DNA of 64,000 nt from Apophysomyces variabilis (GCA_002749535.1 MZZL01000137.1:208345-272344); one strand, 5' to 3'; counted from the stretch's first letter, positions 14,401-26,230 are shown. Numbers and translations are program-made. Notes: a model not told the origin generated them from the letters alone.

Positions 14401-15124
14401 CTACCAAAGGCAGCAGACGTGGAAAGGGTAAGCAATATTTAAATGTCCGCTTCCTTTTTTCTAAAATGTGCTGGTCCAGCCTACTGTATCCCGTAGCCAT
14501 TGTAGCTTTTAATGATATGATTGATCAAGCCGCAAATATATGATATAAAGAGAGAGAGAGAGAGAGACATCTTGCATATGTCATGGGTACAAACATGCTT
14601 TATCTCTGTGTTGCTTGATAATAGCAAATCTTTCTATCTGTACCTCGTTGAAACACAGGATAAAGCGTAGCTACCTTAGTTATGTCCTGCCCATTACACT
14701 GTATCTTTCACACTGAATATTCATGTCCGCATTAACCATTGTACTATAAGGACTTTCAATTAAAGCAATAACAAACCTCTTGTCTTATGATGCATAGGAA
14801 CGAGACATCTTCACCTGGCACTTCTGCTGCAGAATATGCTATAAGTTTAATATCTGCATTACGCAATTATCCCTATACGTCGTCACTTTGATTATAATTT
14901 AATGTTCAGAAATTTTGACCTGTTCAAGTCCACATTGAATACATCTTTGAGCACGAGAAGCTTTGATAATGATCAGATCAGGTACGTCTCGACCATCCTT
15001 GCTATTCGATCCCTCCGTACTGTGGGGAGCGTCAGTACTGACATACAGTATAGGAACATTGGTGTAGATACATCCACTTTTTCTTTTCTACGTTATGTGT
15101 TTATCTTTATTTTGCTGACAATGT
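14401..15124. other. Intergenic between GCP5 and uL30m genes
   Basis: No gene recognised. Contains the GCP5 upstream region and a short dinucleotide repeat (listed separately). An 80-codon plus-strand frame at 14902-15144 has no recognisable features and runs antisense into the uL30m stop, so it is probably chance. Confidence 0.45.
14549..14567. repeat. (AG)n microsatellite
   Basis: About nine perfect AG units in intergenic DNA upstream of the GCP5 gene; a simple dinucleotide repeat with no other visible meaning. Confidence 0.9.
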
Positions 15125-15421
15125 CTACAACAGGCTTTCGATGACCTTAAAACCTCGATCGGGTTTCGCGGCTTTGAGTTCTTCTTTTGTTGGGATCGAA
15201 TCGACATTTTCGACCTTGACTAGTTCCTTGAGCTTAAGAATGAGGCCTGCTGAGCTTGGGCTGACAGGCTGGTATGTTGTTTGATGGAGGCGATGCAGGC
15301 CCAAGGTCTTTGCAGCTGCACGATAATCTTTTGACAAGCCAATGGTTGATCGTGTGAGAGTGACTTTGAAATACTTTGCTGCTGATGCAGTGCTTGTGCT
15401 GAATAACCGGTGTTGATGCAT
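15125..15421 (-). CDS. Mitochondrial ribosomal protein uL30m
   Basis: Large-subunit protein of the mitochondrial ribosome (yeast Mrpl33, human MRPL30). The chosen ATG at 15421 gives 98 residues starting MHQHRLFSTSTASAAKYFKV, whose first 15 or so residues look like a mitochondrial presequence (Arg/His/Ser, no acids). The frame is open further upstream to 15559 but that part lacks conserved features. The core KVTLTRSTIGLSKDYRAAAKTLGLHRLHQT is the L30 fold, with the SxIG...TLxxLGL pattern typical of uL30. A short C-terminal extension (VDSIPTKEELKAAKPDRGF) is as in fungal relatives. Single exon. Confidence 0.9.
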   Translation of the reverse strand: MHQHRLFSTSTASAAKYFKVTLTRSTIGLSKDYRAAAKTLGLHRLHQTTYQPVSPSSAGLILKLKELVKVENVDSIPTKEELKAAKPDRGFKVIESLL

Positions 15422-15840
15422 GATTGTAATGAACAATAGGTGTATATGTGTGGGTCTGTCGCTGACAGGAAAAGAAATGTTGTTCCGGGAATCACCAAAG
15501 GAAAATAAACATCGGTGTTTCAATTTATGAATTTTGGCGGGGAAATGAATGGTGCACAAGGGGGCAAAACCTTACAAGATGTGTCAGGTAATACTTACGC
15601 CTTTGTAACGGAACGATGCAAACCGAATAAAGACAAGAAATTTTCAGAAAACGTCTAAAGTAAATATACTAAAAGATCTCTTGCATAAATTAAAGTGCTT
15701 TTATTTTCGTCTGCTAAATCTACATAAATACATATATGTCGCTTTTCTCTGCGACAACAATAAGGAAGACGCCAAATCAAACAGAATAAAGAAAAACAAT
15801 CCAAATCAGGCAATGTATAACACGGAAACCAAGCGAAGTT
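15422..15840. other. Intergenic between uL30m and CCCH genes
   Basis: Upstream region of uL30m and 3' flank of the CCCH protein gene, both on the minus strand. A/T-rich; nothing coding recognised. Confidence 0.45.
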
Positions 15841-16549
15841 TCATAACCACATCTTCAGGTAAACAGCATCGGATACGTCGGTCATCCTTCCCAGTGAGTC
15901 TTCCATTGTTCGGCTGCTCGTACTGCTTCCACTACTGCTGCAGCTGCTGCTACCCAAACTACCACGCCGGTTATGCGCAGTGAGGTAACTCATGGTCAAA
16001 CCAAGTTTAGAATTCCAAACGCCAAATGGATCAAGGTTTTTGGCGTGGTATGGAACGGGGCTGGAGATCGTTTTGGTTGGTTGTGTCTCCGTGTCATGAA
16101 TAAAGGTACACCGCATCCCATATGGACAGGTCCCTTGGAGATGGTAGGCTCGACATATTTGAGTCTTGTATCGATTATGTTTAGGTGCTACACGTAATTC
16201 GCCTTCGCCATGAGCATATCGGCATTTCTTACCGTATCTATACCAAATTTAACGATTGATATGGTGGATGAAGTGGACTACATCGTTACCTGCAATGGCC
16301 CAATTCAGTCCAGTTACGACAGTATTCTGTCTTGTACAGAGTAATCTGCTTTGCTTTAGTTTTGTAATAATTTTCTTCTTCCCTGACCATATGTCGTGTA
16401 GTTGGTTTCTGGAAAACTTCGAAATGATTAGGTATAATGGAAGTCCTTTGCCAAGACGAAGACAAAGAAGGTGAAGAAGAAGAGGGCATAGGGTAATATA
16501 TCATGGGCTCATCAGTGATCTTTGACAAGGGTATACGAGAAGCCTGCAT
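15841..16549 (-). CDS. Tandem CCCH zinc-finger RNA-binding protein (TTP/Zfs1 type)
   Basis: Predicted AU-rich-element mRNA-binding and decay factor of the tristetraprolin/TIS11 family (yeast Cth1/Cth2, S. pombe Zfs1). Starts at ATG 16549 with a Ser/Pro-rich N-terminus. One intron (about 16245-16285) splits finger 1. After splicing, both fingers are exact C-x8-C-x5-C-x3-H: YKTEYCRNWTELGHCRYGKK continuing CRYAH, and YKTQICRAYHLQGTCPYGMR continuing CTFIH, each led by the YKT lead-in of this family and about 18 residues apart. The C-terminal part has a Ser-rich patch (SSSCSSSGSSTSSRTM) and ends at 15841. The short total length (about 220 residues) fits fungal members. Confidence 0.9.
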
Positions 16550-16927
16550 AGTAGAAATGCGACGATGGAAGAAAGGAACAGAGACAAAGATATCCGGAAC
16601 GCGAATAGAGGCTTTTTATCACATTTTCAAAGTTTAAATGTTTTGACTTGCGAATAATCAAACACTTTTGTCTCCTGAGTAAAAAAAAATTCCTGTTTCG
16701 CATTGAAAATCCAAACAACGGAAACATCAAGCCTCCGAATGTTTTCTCCAAATCTTTAACCCTTTATTATTCATACGTTCAGGCGATCGCTCTCTTCTTT
16801 CGTAATACACGTGATGTCTGTCACCATATTGTGATTCATACTTGACACAGCCAAAACGTACCCGGGTGCTTAGGAGGTTCATAGTATCTTTTTCATGTTA
16901 CGTGCCACGTGTTCCCCGTCAAGCTCC
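16550..16927. other. Intergenic between WDR83 3' end and CCCH gene start
   Basis: Contains the promoter side of the CCCH gene (minus strand) and the 3' flank of WDR83. A/T-rich. Overlapping short ORFs on both strands show no conserved features. Confidence 0.4.
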
Positions 16928-18191
16928 TTAACTCCAGATACGGATACAGCCATCTTCGCCAGCAGATAGCATGGCAACGTCTGAGGGATGATAGTCCACC
17001 GAAGTCACCACTCCTTCGTGGGACGTCAACGTCTTAACGGGCGAATCTTCTAACACGTCCCAAATATAAATTTTACCATCTTCTGATCCGCTTATAACAT
17101 GAGCATCCGTGTTTGCTAGCGTAGACTCAATCTTGTATTCAGTGTGTCGATGGCCCTTAAATCTGTCATAATTGCGTATTAGTACATATCTAGTTGGCGA
17201 CAGTACCTACTCATTTAGGAGCGTGCCGTTCGCTTTATCCATTAATCGTATTGTATTATCCAACGTACTCACTAAGATGCAGTTGCCATCCTTGGATATC
17301 CGTGCCGAAGTAATCGCGGCTAAGTGAAGAAATAATTAACTTCAGCTAATATATCGCATACAGTAATCATACGTCCAATATAATCTTCAAGCATTTGCCC
17401 CATTCTTATGTCAAAAACCCGTAGCTTTCCGTCGGCAGAACTGTCATGTGTCAATGATTTTTTTTTTTCTTTGACATGGTTAAAACCTTATTACCCTGCC
17501 ACGATTTCAACGCCTCTGACTTGAACAGACATTACGCTGTCCTTACAATCCTCGATCACTTGTATCGGTGAAAAATTCATTGACCTGTTCTTGTATCATG
17601 AACAATAATGAAAGCAGTTGCCACGCGTCCCGGTTACCTGCAATCCCATATTCGGATAGTTGCATCAAATGACCCTTGAATGCATATGTCAGCCATAGAA
17701 ATTAAACAAACTGTATGTGTTCATACCACTAGCGAGAACAGTTGCCTCTTCATTAAAATCTACTGTGTTTACTCTCTGGAAAAATGAGCGACTCAAAGAA
17801 AAAGAAAGCATTTCCCTTTAACTAGATTACCTCCCAATGAGCTGTATAGCGACGTAAGATCTCTCCCGAGCCTACATCCCAAAGTAGTACCGTGCGATCG
17901 ACACCACAACTGGCAATCTTTGCGTTATCTGAAGCACTAACAAATATCCAAATGTCAGCAAGTTTTCATTTCTTAGCTGTTGTGCGATACGAACACTGCG
18001 ACACCCAGCACTTCACGACCATGACCGGTATAAGTGTGTAAATGCATACCAGTCAAAGGATTCCATAGTTGTACAGTGCGATCGCGTCCTGCTGATAAGC
18101 AGTATTGACCTGATTTATTGTAACAAACGTCATTCACCGGGCCTTTATGTCCTTTGAGTGTGTGATTGCATTCTGTGGGATAGGGTGCCAT
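16928..18191 (-). CDS. WDR83: WD40-repeat protein WDR83 (MORG1)
   Basis: Seven-bladed WD40 beta-propeller scaffold. In animals it is linked to MAPK modules and is found with spliceosomal complexes; in fungi it is best treated as a nuclear/cytosolic adaptor. Starts MAPYPTECNHTLKGHKGPVND at 18191. About seven introns. Seen repeats: GQYCLSAGRDRTVQLWNPLTG, GREVLGVAVSHNS...CGVDRTVLLWDVGSG, then SAGEDGCIRIW at the C-terminus before TAA at 16928. The LWNPLTGMHLHTYTGHGREVL block and the short length (about 310 residues) match WDR83 well. Generic WD40 proteins are the alternative. Confidence 0.82.
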
Positions 18192-18708
18192 AGCTAGATT
18201 TGGTTCTCAGGAAACAGCGAGCTGTAATTTTTTGGCATAGAAAAATTATGTCTGCCCGGTTTTGCTGTTATAGGAAGGCAAGCTATCACTATGCATCCTC
18301 ACTCCAACATCTACCGCTTATTGAATGCAAATCATATTCAATTAGACAGCTGTAGTTTCTCAAGGAGAACCAACGTTCCAGAATGCTGAATAAATAAACA
18401 ACCATTCAACATCAGCGCTGTTCACTAACACATCTAACTATGTTGCGTTGAGCACTTATTTGCCTTGTTATAATATACTTTAAGCCAAATCAAACCATGA
18501 TTTATAGGTTTGCTGCGCCATTCTCGAATTTTCTTTTGAATGATGAAACGGAACAGTGTAACACCATGTTGGCCGTGCTTTCAATTGTGGTTGCTATAGC
18601 TACCGTATAGAACGTTTTTCCTCCGTCAAGGTTTATCTCGTGTAACGCGATCTATTGGTCCCTTTAACCTATATAAAGGATCCAATTCTGAAGTTTTTTG
18701 CTATAACA
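18192..18708. other. Divergent promoter region (WDR83 / F-box)
   Basis: Divergent intergenic region between the WDR83 start (minus) and the F-box gene start (plus). No coding signal. It holds the TATA-like element listed separately. Confidence 0.5.
18672..18677 (+). promoter_or_regulatory. TATA-like box of the F-box gene
   Basis: TATAAA 32 bases before the chosen ATG at 18709. Its position inside the longer open frame that begins at 18655 argues that translation starts at 18709. Functional status is inference. Confidence 0.4.
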
Positions 18709-20472
18709 ATGGACTTCCCCACCGAAATCTTGAACAACATACTCGGTTATTTATCATCATCTGACCTGTACATATGCTTATATTTGCGCCGCTCTTGGAA
18801 ACAGATTGCATGTCTCTTCTTATACGAGAAAATCACTATTTCATCACGTCGTCAGTTCAAACTGCTTTTCCGTACCCTTTCCGAATCGCCAGCAGTAACA
18901 GATACTCCTCTTGGCTACCACGTCCGTGAACTACTGCTTAAGGACACAGTTGGTTTCTCGCGCGAGGAGTTCGAACACCTTCCGAAGCTTTGTCCATTTC
19001 TCGTTGTTCTTGATTTTAATCAAAAACTTTGGAGGCATCTACGCTACACAGAGGAACTTGCAAGCTGGAAAGCTCTTCAGCGTTTGACACAGCCGCCAGA
19101 AGATCTTGGAAATTTAAGAAGATCACTACTTTCAGTGTTTCCACCGTCTTTTACCAAGAAGACAATCAACGTAGAGAAACCAACATGGCCCAGTCAATTG
19201 GACGATGAAACGTATCTAAACAACTTAACAATAGCAGCATTCTCCTTTTCTGAACAAACTCCATTTTCAATAATTGAGGAAATTCATGCAAGGCTACCCT
19301 CTTTGCATCGCCTTTCAATATCGGACGCGCCTATCCTCACGTACGACAGCCTGACAGACATAGTTCCCTGCAAAGCTCTGCGTACCCTAAAAATCGCGGT
19401 ACAATGCGGAAATCTGCACATGTGGGCTCGCTATATTGCGCATAAATATCCTTGTTTAGAAAAGCTGACCATATTATACATTGGTGTTACATCAGAACTC
19501 TCTGATGTGTTATATAGAGAGACCAACGCGGCTTTCCTCTTGTTGGCGAGATCTTGTCACTGCCTACATACTCTAAAGCTTCTGGACATATTTTTATACG
19601 GTTGTCCTTCGCTTCAATACGACTTGCCGTTTGAGGATTTCGTAAAGAATCTATACGAAGTAGGTGGTAGGCTGCGCAAGCTAAAGATCCCTTGCCAAAA
19701 CACAGGATGGTATCAGCCGCAATCGCTTTGCAAGTGTATCAGCTATCTGCAAGGAACACTGACAGAAATTGTGATTGAAATTAATGATGAGTCGTTTGAA
19801 TCAACACCAGACATTCTTAAGGCACTGCGAGCTTGCGAAAGCCTTATTCAGCTGAAAATGACAGGGTTTGGTGACGACGAGCATTACACATTCAACATCG
19901 GCGATGTAACGAAGTTCTGGCCGCGGTTAAAGGTCTTGGAATTGTTTCTGGTTGATATCATCATGCCCAATGCTGGTATCCAACCGAATAGCACGTCTCA
20001 TGGATTAAAGTCCCTCCGACTCTGGCAAGCACGCGTGCAGAGAGAGTTTTTCCTTTATATATCAAGAGCTTTCCCTGAACTTTCCGACGTCCAATTTATG
20101 GATTGCACAGACGGGTTTGCTCACTGCGATCAACGGGAAATAGTGGTGGATATGGGTGAATTGAGGCTTCAAAGATTGGATATAACAAGTAGAATTGGCG
20201 AATTTGGCGCACTGAAACTGACGCAAACTGGCAAAAAGACAAGGCCTCTGAAGCGGCGAGAGAAATTGTGTACAGCAGCAGAGAACCAGGAATCGTTCCA
20301 GTGGTCAAGATGGTATTGCACTGAAAGCGAACCTAAACGTGCTTATATACGACGTCTACGGCGTTTATCAAAGAAAATCATACAAGATGTACAGCAAAAT
20401 GAGCGTTATATATCAGTCTACTGCCATTCCTTAGATAATTTGGAACTTGAACTACGACGAACTAAGACGTAG
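18709..20472 (+). CDS. F-box protein with LRR-like C-terminal region
   Basis: Probable substrate receptor of an SCF (Skp1-cullin-F-box) ubiquitin ligase. Single exon of 587 residues from ATG 18709; the frame is open from 18655, but the later Met begins directly with the F-box (MDFPTEILNNILGYLSSSDL), which sits at the very N-terminus in this family. After it come degenerate leucine-rich elements (LPSLHRLSISDAP, CKALRTLKIAVQC, CHCLHTLKLLDIF, WPRLKVLELFLVDI). The C-terminus is basic. Such F-box/LRR genes are strongly expanded and fast-evolving in Mucoromycota, so orthology and target are unknown. Confidence 0.85.
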   Translation: MDFPTEILNNILGYLSSSDLYICLYLRRSWKQIACLFLYEKITISSRRQFKLLFRTLSESPAVTDTPLGYHVRELLLKDTVGFSREEFEHLPKLCPFLVVLDFNQKLWRHLRYTEELASWKALQRLTQPPEDLGNLRRSLLSVFPPSFTKKTINVEKPTWPSQLDDETYLNNLTIAAFSFSEQTPFSIIEEIHARLPSLHRLSISDAPILTYDSLTDIVPCKALRTLKIAVQCGNLHMWARYIAHKYPCLEKLTILYIGVTSELSDVLYRETNAAFLLLARSCHCLHTLKLLDIFLYGCPSLQYDLPFEDFVKNLYEVGGRLRKLKIPCQNTGWYQPQSLCKCISYLQGTLTEIVIEINDESFESTPDILKALRACESLIQLKMTGFGDDEHYTFNIGDVTKFWPRLKVLELFLVDIIMPNAGIQPNSTSHGLKSLRLWQARVQREFFLYISRAFPELSDVQFMDCTDGFAHCDQREIVVDMGELRLQRLDITSRIGEFGALKLTQTGKKTRPLKRREKLCTAAENQESFQWSRWYCTESEPKRAYIRRLRRLSKKIIQDVQQNERYISVYCHSLDNLELELRRTKT

Positions 20473-22014
20473 TGCCAAAATGCCCACACAGAAGGTCAAA
20501 GATAAACAACGTTCATAAAAATTTTAGAATAGCCATATCTCTGAGGCAGTTTTGATTTAGCCATTGTCTCCAGCGTTTGCTTGTAGTTTGCAAAGGCGAA
20601 ATCGCTTTCAAATAAATACCTTGTTGCTGCTTTACTACTTGTGCTAATCCAGCCGATATCGTTTTATGCTCCATTAATGATCAATTTTTCTGCTTGTTCC
20701 AATGCGATTCATCATTATTTCCGATGCCACTGGTATGTTTGTAGCACCCTAAGCACTCACCCTTTTAAAACCTCGATTTGGCTCTGCTTGCACGCTCCCA
20801 AGTATCTTTTTAACCTTCTTGAGGTAACAGCGATCCCTCGTTAACTCAAGCCCTCAATAACTTCGGATGCATTTCTCAGACCTAAAGAAAAAAGTTAAGG
20901 TAAAGCATGTTTCCCCTTGTTACACAGTCGTATTAGCTATCAATCCCAGCTAGGCCATCTCTTCAAGAACATTACACTCGTAGGAGCAAAAGAACAAAAG
21001 GATAAGCAAAATAAAGAAGCAACAAACAAGGGGACAGACAGAATGGTGATGAACAAAGAGATCCAGTACTTTATTTCCAAAAATTAGTCGCATCTAACAA
21101 ATTTACTTGTCGCATTTTGGAAACTGGACTTGACGCTAACAAAATATTAATTGTCGTGTTATAAGAGTTTGGATTGACAATTTTACGTACCTGTCAGAAA
21201 ACTGAAGACGCCATACCCAGCTACCCCGCCAAGTGAATGCAAGATACATATATAAATTTCAATGTCATTGGCCCGCGACTTTGATCTTCGTAGTTTGTAA
21301 AAATGTTTTTGGGAAATACCGAGTGGGTATTCCCTCAGTCCTGAGACTCAAGCGGAGTGAGATCCAGAGGGAAATCATCTCTTCTGTCGAATTCTGATAG
21401 AATGGACAACAGTAGAGTGATAACCAGGCTAAAATATGGTTGATACTTTAGTACAATACTTGGTATATTCCATATCTGAATAGATATGATAAGAACTACG
21501 ATCGTGAGATAATACAGCAGGGATGAATCAGACAAGTTCATGTGTTAATGATTTGGTAATTATATCTCAGACAGGCACCGGTACTCTAACTCAATGATCT
21601 GAATACAATGTCAGAGTCATGAAGGTTAATCATGGTCTTGAATACCATAACCTGATACTATTAGAAGAAAGTTCGTAGCTGGAGTCGACCAGAGATTAAT
21701 TGTTGGTTCATTTGCAGCTGATCCTACGAATGATTATAACATTTTCTGCTGTCCTGTGCCTTGGCTTTTATGCATTTTCAGTTTCCTCCTCAAATGACTA
21801 TACATAAAAGACCTGAAACTTCTTTGTTCAAATGTTTATCCAGTCAGAGTTGCTCATCTAAAAATAGACTAGTTACAAGATCATCATGCCGAACTGACTT
21901 CACCAATTGACAACTGAAATTGTTACACTGCTCTTTCTCTTATGATAACAATATTTTCGTTGTTTGAGGTGAATTCCCGTTGAATGAGATGTACATAAAC
22001 TGAACTAACAAAAC
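20473..22014. other. 1.5-kb region upstream of the Fanzor gene
   Basis: No gene recognised; short ORFs (20641-20844, 21335-21541) have no conserved features. It holds the 3' flank of the F-box gene and whatever drives the Fanzor. I compared it by eye with the Fanzor 3' flank (26231-26371) and found no convincing terminal inverted repeat or target-site duplication. Confidence 0.45.
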
Positions 22015-25000
22015 ATGTTCCGTTTGTCAGCCATGCAAGTACCGCACCCGCAAATACGAGAAAACAAACGCAAAAGAAAGAGAGTAATTCAATCAAATAT
22101 ATCCTTGGACAAGGCGATTGAAGCCTTGCACGACGTGTTTCAGAACCAGTTAGTTACAATCATTTCAAAAGAACTTGAGGATAAACCAAGGAAAAACACG
22201 GCAAAGAAAGCGAGATTTCAGTCAGAAGTTGAAAAACAAGCAAAAACCAACAAAATCCTGCAAGAGCTACGAACGCGTTTAGAGAAAGCGGATCGTGTCC
22301 CAAGAACTTCACTCGAGCAAGCCGATGACTCAATAAATGTAACACGGGGAACGATTCGTAGAACCCTCTGTTTTCACTATCCTGAGCCAGCATCAATCGG
22401 CAAGCTTTGGAGAGATTACGCTGCAGCTCATTTCAATGACGCCGTGGCGGAAGCACGGGCGAGACTTGAGGAGCACGGAGAAGTAGAAGAAGCTGGTTCC
22501 AGCAAAGAAGTTACTGTGAATGACGACAGTAAAGAGGAAAAAGAAATAATACGAACATGTTCCGTTAGATTATCAAAAATCTTACGAGAAGACCTTGACA
22601 ATCAAGTGAAGCAGACATTTCTTGAGACCATTGCTATCACATCCGAACAGGCCACCAACTACGCTTCTGAGCTGGGAACCGCAGTACATGCAACCATGCT
22701 CAAGTACGCATCCGGCTCGGTAGTCTTGGATGCAGAGTCAAAGCAAGCGCACTATCAACAAGATGGCAAGACATTTAATGTTTTGGATGTCATACATGAA
22801 GAGTGGATTCGACATCCAGAATTTTTGAACTCAGAATTGGCAATAGCTGTGGCCCCAATGCCTGATAACATCAAGAATTATGTAAAAGCTTTGTCGAAAA
22901 AACACAATGACGAATTCCTAAACCTCTTTACCGAAGCACATCTACAGTTCCTTCATTCAGACTATTTTGGAAGACAAAGCTACAAAGCTCAAGGAAAATC
23001 TTTCTGGTCTTCCTTACAGCACCAAGGCTTGAAGGACTTGCCAAAACCACCTGCAGGCTTAAGCACCGTCATGCACTTCCAGTTGAAGCAGTATGCCACA
23101 GACCTGCAGAACATGTGGGCAGGCGGATTATTCCACAAATCAATTAATCACTTGCTTCGTATCCTGCTCAGGATCAATCTTGCCTCTGAACGAGAAAAGA
23201 AGATTCAGGAAATTACCGAGAAAAAACTACAAGAAAAGGAAAAGCAGCGGGAAGAGAGCTCCAGAACGATGCGGAGAAAAAAAGAATGGCGCAGACGCAA
23301 GATAAAAGGTAGACTAAAACAAGAACGCAAAAGTTTGCGACGGCTGGAGAAGCGCTTGGGAATAGAAATGGATGGGAATCAAAGAGCCAATCTTTTGCAG
23401 CGGAAGAAGTCATGCGTCGAAGCAATCAGACGACTGGAGAAACAGGCAAAGGAAAAGTACAGGCCTAAAAAGGCTGATAACCAGCCACATCAAAAAGATG
23501 AAGAGGTGAGAATTACTTGTCATAACGTTGATATATGAGCTGAACAAACGTCAATTAGGCAAGAGGCGATATGGACAAGTTAGCTATTTCAGCCGATATC
23601 AGTGTCATGGATGATGAAGGAATCGAAGAGACGATAGAAACAGCGATCGAAGAGGCACAGGACGAGTTGGAAGAAGTTGAGATAAAGACACTGAAGAAAG
23701 AACCCAGCAGAAGAAGGTTGATAAGAATCCAAGCTATCACCAAGAAACTACTGCTGTCAACAGACATCGACGGGAACGTACAAGCTAGTGATGTGTCGGA
23801 TATATGGAACGACAACGATGAGCTCCAGAAGGTCGAGATAGATATCGTCGTGAAACTTGCAAACGCACTTAGACCATACGTGCCGAAAGGTCGATTAAGC
23901 AGCGCAATATCTCTTCGTTTGCGATTTGTTTTGTTATCAAATGCGATTCTTCATGCGACAGGATATTCCAAGTTCACTGCAAATATCTGCCCAACTATCA
24001 GCCCTGCCTCAATCCATGCTCTACCTCTCGATGCGGCGTCCATGTATGAGATGTTTGGTTCCAATTCTGCAAAGTTCAATCTATACAAAGAAGATGGAAG
24101 CACAATCGACAATATCAGAGAAGCTCGTACGAACAAATCTGCTGTGATTGGTTCCTTCTTTGATCAAGAAAAAGTTAAGCATATTTGCAATACTCGAGGT
24201 TTGGAACCGCGGTGGCGAATCACCATTACACCTCATCAAATGGCCGTGATTGACGGTGATGTAAAAAAAGGGAGGGTTATAGATACTTCTCACTACGAAG
24301 AAAGAAAGAAAAAGTCGAAAGGAAAGCGTGCAGATAGCGCAAGTAGTCAATTTGAAGATAAATCCGGCTTAGACATCGCCAATATTACATGCTCATTAGA
24401 AGATGCAAAACAGAGGGTGAAAGCTCTGGAGTCGGCTGAAAAGCAGATAAAAAACGCGTTGCGGCAGAGGGAGGAAGTCGTCGAAAGCCGAATGGAGAGT
24501 TATCGGAGAAGCAAGGACGTAGCTCGAAGAAAAGTCCGCGATAAGCGTAAGAGTGAGAAATTCGATATCTATGATTCCAGAGCGAAACAGAAACAGACCG
24601 ACATATATAAAGATTTAAAGGCGGCTAAACTCGAGCGCGCAAAGAGCCAATCTGAACTAAGCAAGATAAGGTCACAGCTCGCGGATCAACGAAGACTGCG
24701 ATACATATATCAGAAGGTAAGTGAAGAATATCATATGCATTAGCTAAACAAGAAAATAAACGAAACTATAGCAGCTGGATATTCTGAAGAAGCAACAAAC
24801 GAACAAAGAGACGAAACCAAAAGATGATGAACAAGAACAGGAGACTAAGCTATGTAAAGTTGCGAGTTGGAATCGCCCAGGTTGCGAAGCCAATACAGAG
24901 TTTCTGGACATCTCAGAGCTGCATCAAGAAGTCAAGCAGGATCCCAAGAAGACTATTACTTTTGGCGGAACGGACTATGGCTTGAGGACTTTGGCGACAA

Positions 25001-26230
25001 CGGTGCCGGTCACTATGGAACGCGCTCGTCTACATTTCGACCTGTATAATCGCCAATTTGGTGACGGGCAGACGCCTGTGTCTATTCCTAAAGAAATGTC
25101 TACGCTTCCTAAGCCGATGAGAATCACAGCTGGTTATCTGGAGGAGAAAACCTTATGTAGGAGTTTTCGCAAAAAAAGAGAGAGGAGGAAAAAGGTATGA
25201 TAAAGATAGCCGCTAAGTTTTAGGTTGACTCACTTTGTCTTTAGAATAACCCTGCGGTTATCAGTGCAGAGAAGACGCTATCGAAAAGATCATCCGCCTC
25301 AGCAACCACGGTGGAGCAAGTTTTAGAGTCGCAAGCGGTATTATCCTTCGGCTTCCTTCTGCCTCTAACTCATAATAACATACATGTAGGTAAAGAGGAA
25401 CTGCCGAAGAGAATTGCGAGCTTTCTATCATTCGAATCGGGCAGAGCATGAAAAGCGCACACAAAAACTGTATACGGATCGCATCTATGATCAAGTGGCC
25501 GCCCAAGAGCGCAAGTTTATTAAGGCTGCAGCGACGACACAGACCGATGGGCGCCAAAAGGCTTTACCGATTATGGCCATCGGCACTCAAGGAACTGGAG
25601 TCGGTCTACGTCTGAAAGGACATTTAAAACGAGGGGGAAAATGGCTCCGTAAACGTCATCGCCGATATGTGCCTGTATCCATGACCAATGAACACAGAAG
25701 TTCCCAGTTATGCGTCTACTGTTTTGAACGAGTTGAACGAGCTAAAGCACGGCGAAGAAAGAGCAGACAGTGGAAGACTGTGAGAGTAAACGGTGCCTCA
25801 CAATGCGTAAACCCCTGCTGTCCGGCGTACCAGTCCGGCCATGCCACGCAAAACAGAGATGTTCAAGCGGCTGTAGCAATAGGTCTGGCATCTGCCAGTA
25901 ACATCCTATCAGCAAACAGAAGCACGTTGACCCCATTTGACCCCAGCATATTCTCGGCTGGAAAACCGTTTGTTCCCGGCGCCACCAATTTTTGGTAAGT
26001 CGGCTTCTATCAAATAATTATTGCGTATTCATCATGTGTCCTGACGTTAAAGGTGCGTGAATTCTTCTCGGAAGCTCTGTGAAGAGTAAGTAGTAGTTCT
26101 GCCCTTGCGATAATAGTTCTTATGACAATGAAGGTTGAGAGAACCGGGACCTGTCGCTATGACAGGAGTTATCAGGACCTATGCCTCAGGTAAGAGAAAC
26201 AGGTACTCTGAGACTGAGAAACAATTTTAA
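22015..26230 (+). CDS. Fanzor: eukaryotic TnpB-like RNA-guided nuclease
   Basis: Seven exons by reading frame and GT-AG sites: 22015-23505, 23559-24716, 24772-25194, 25245-25337, 25390-25994, 26053-26085, 26134-26230. They sum to 3,900 bases (1,299 residues) with no stop or frame break. Residues about 1-880 are basic and helix-rich, with an NLS-like Lys/Arg run at 18-23 and a long charged coil just before the nuclease. The RuvC-like domain follows: TFGGTDYGLRTLATTV with Asp near 951 (RuvC-I); VSMTNEHRSSQLCVYC with Glu near 1156, in the alternative RuvC-II position described for Fanzors; a zinc ribbon with Cys near 1163/1166 and 1194/1198; and QNRDVQAAVAIG with Asp near 1212 (RuvC-III). Fanzors are homologues of IS200/605 and IS607 TnpB that cut DNA guided by an omega-RNA. 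Length is far above typical TnpB (about 400). Activity is inferred from intact motifs, and no transposase partner lies next to it. Confidence 0.82.

Noticed and set aside
22015..24743. Two separate unknown genes (frames at 22015 and 23571)
   Set aside because: A 53-nt intron at 23506-23558 joins them in frame, and further introns connect to the RuvC exons.
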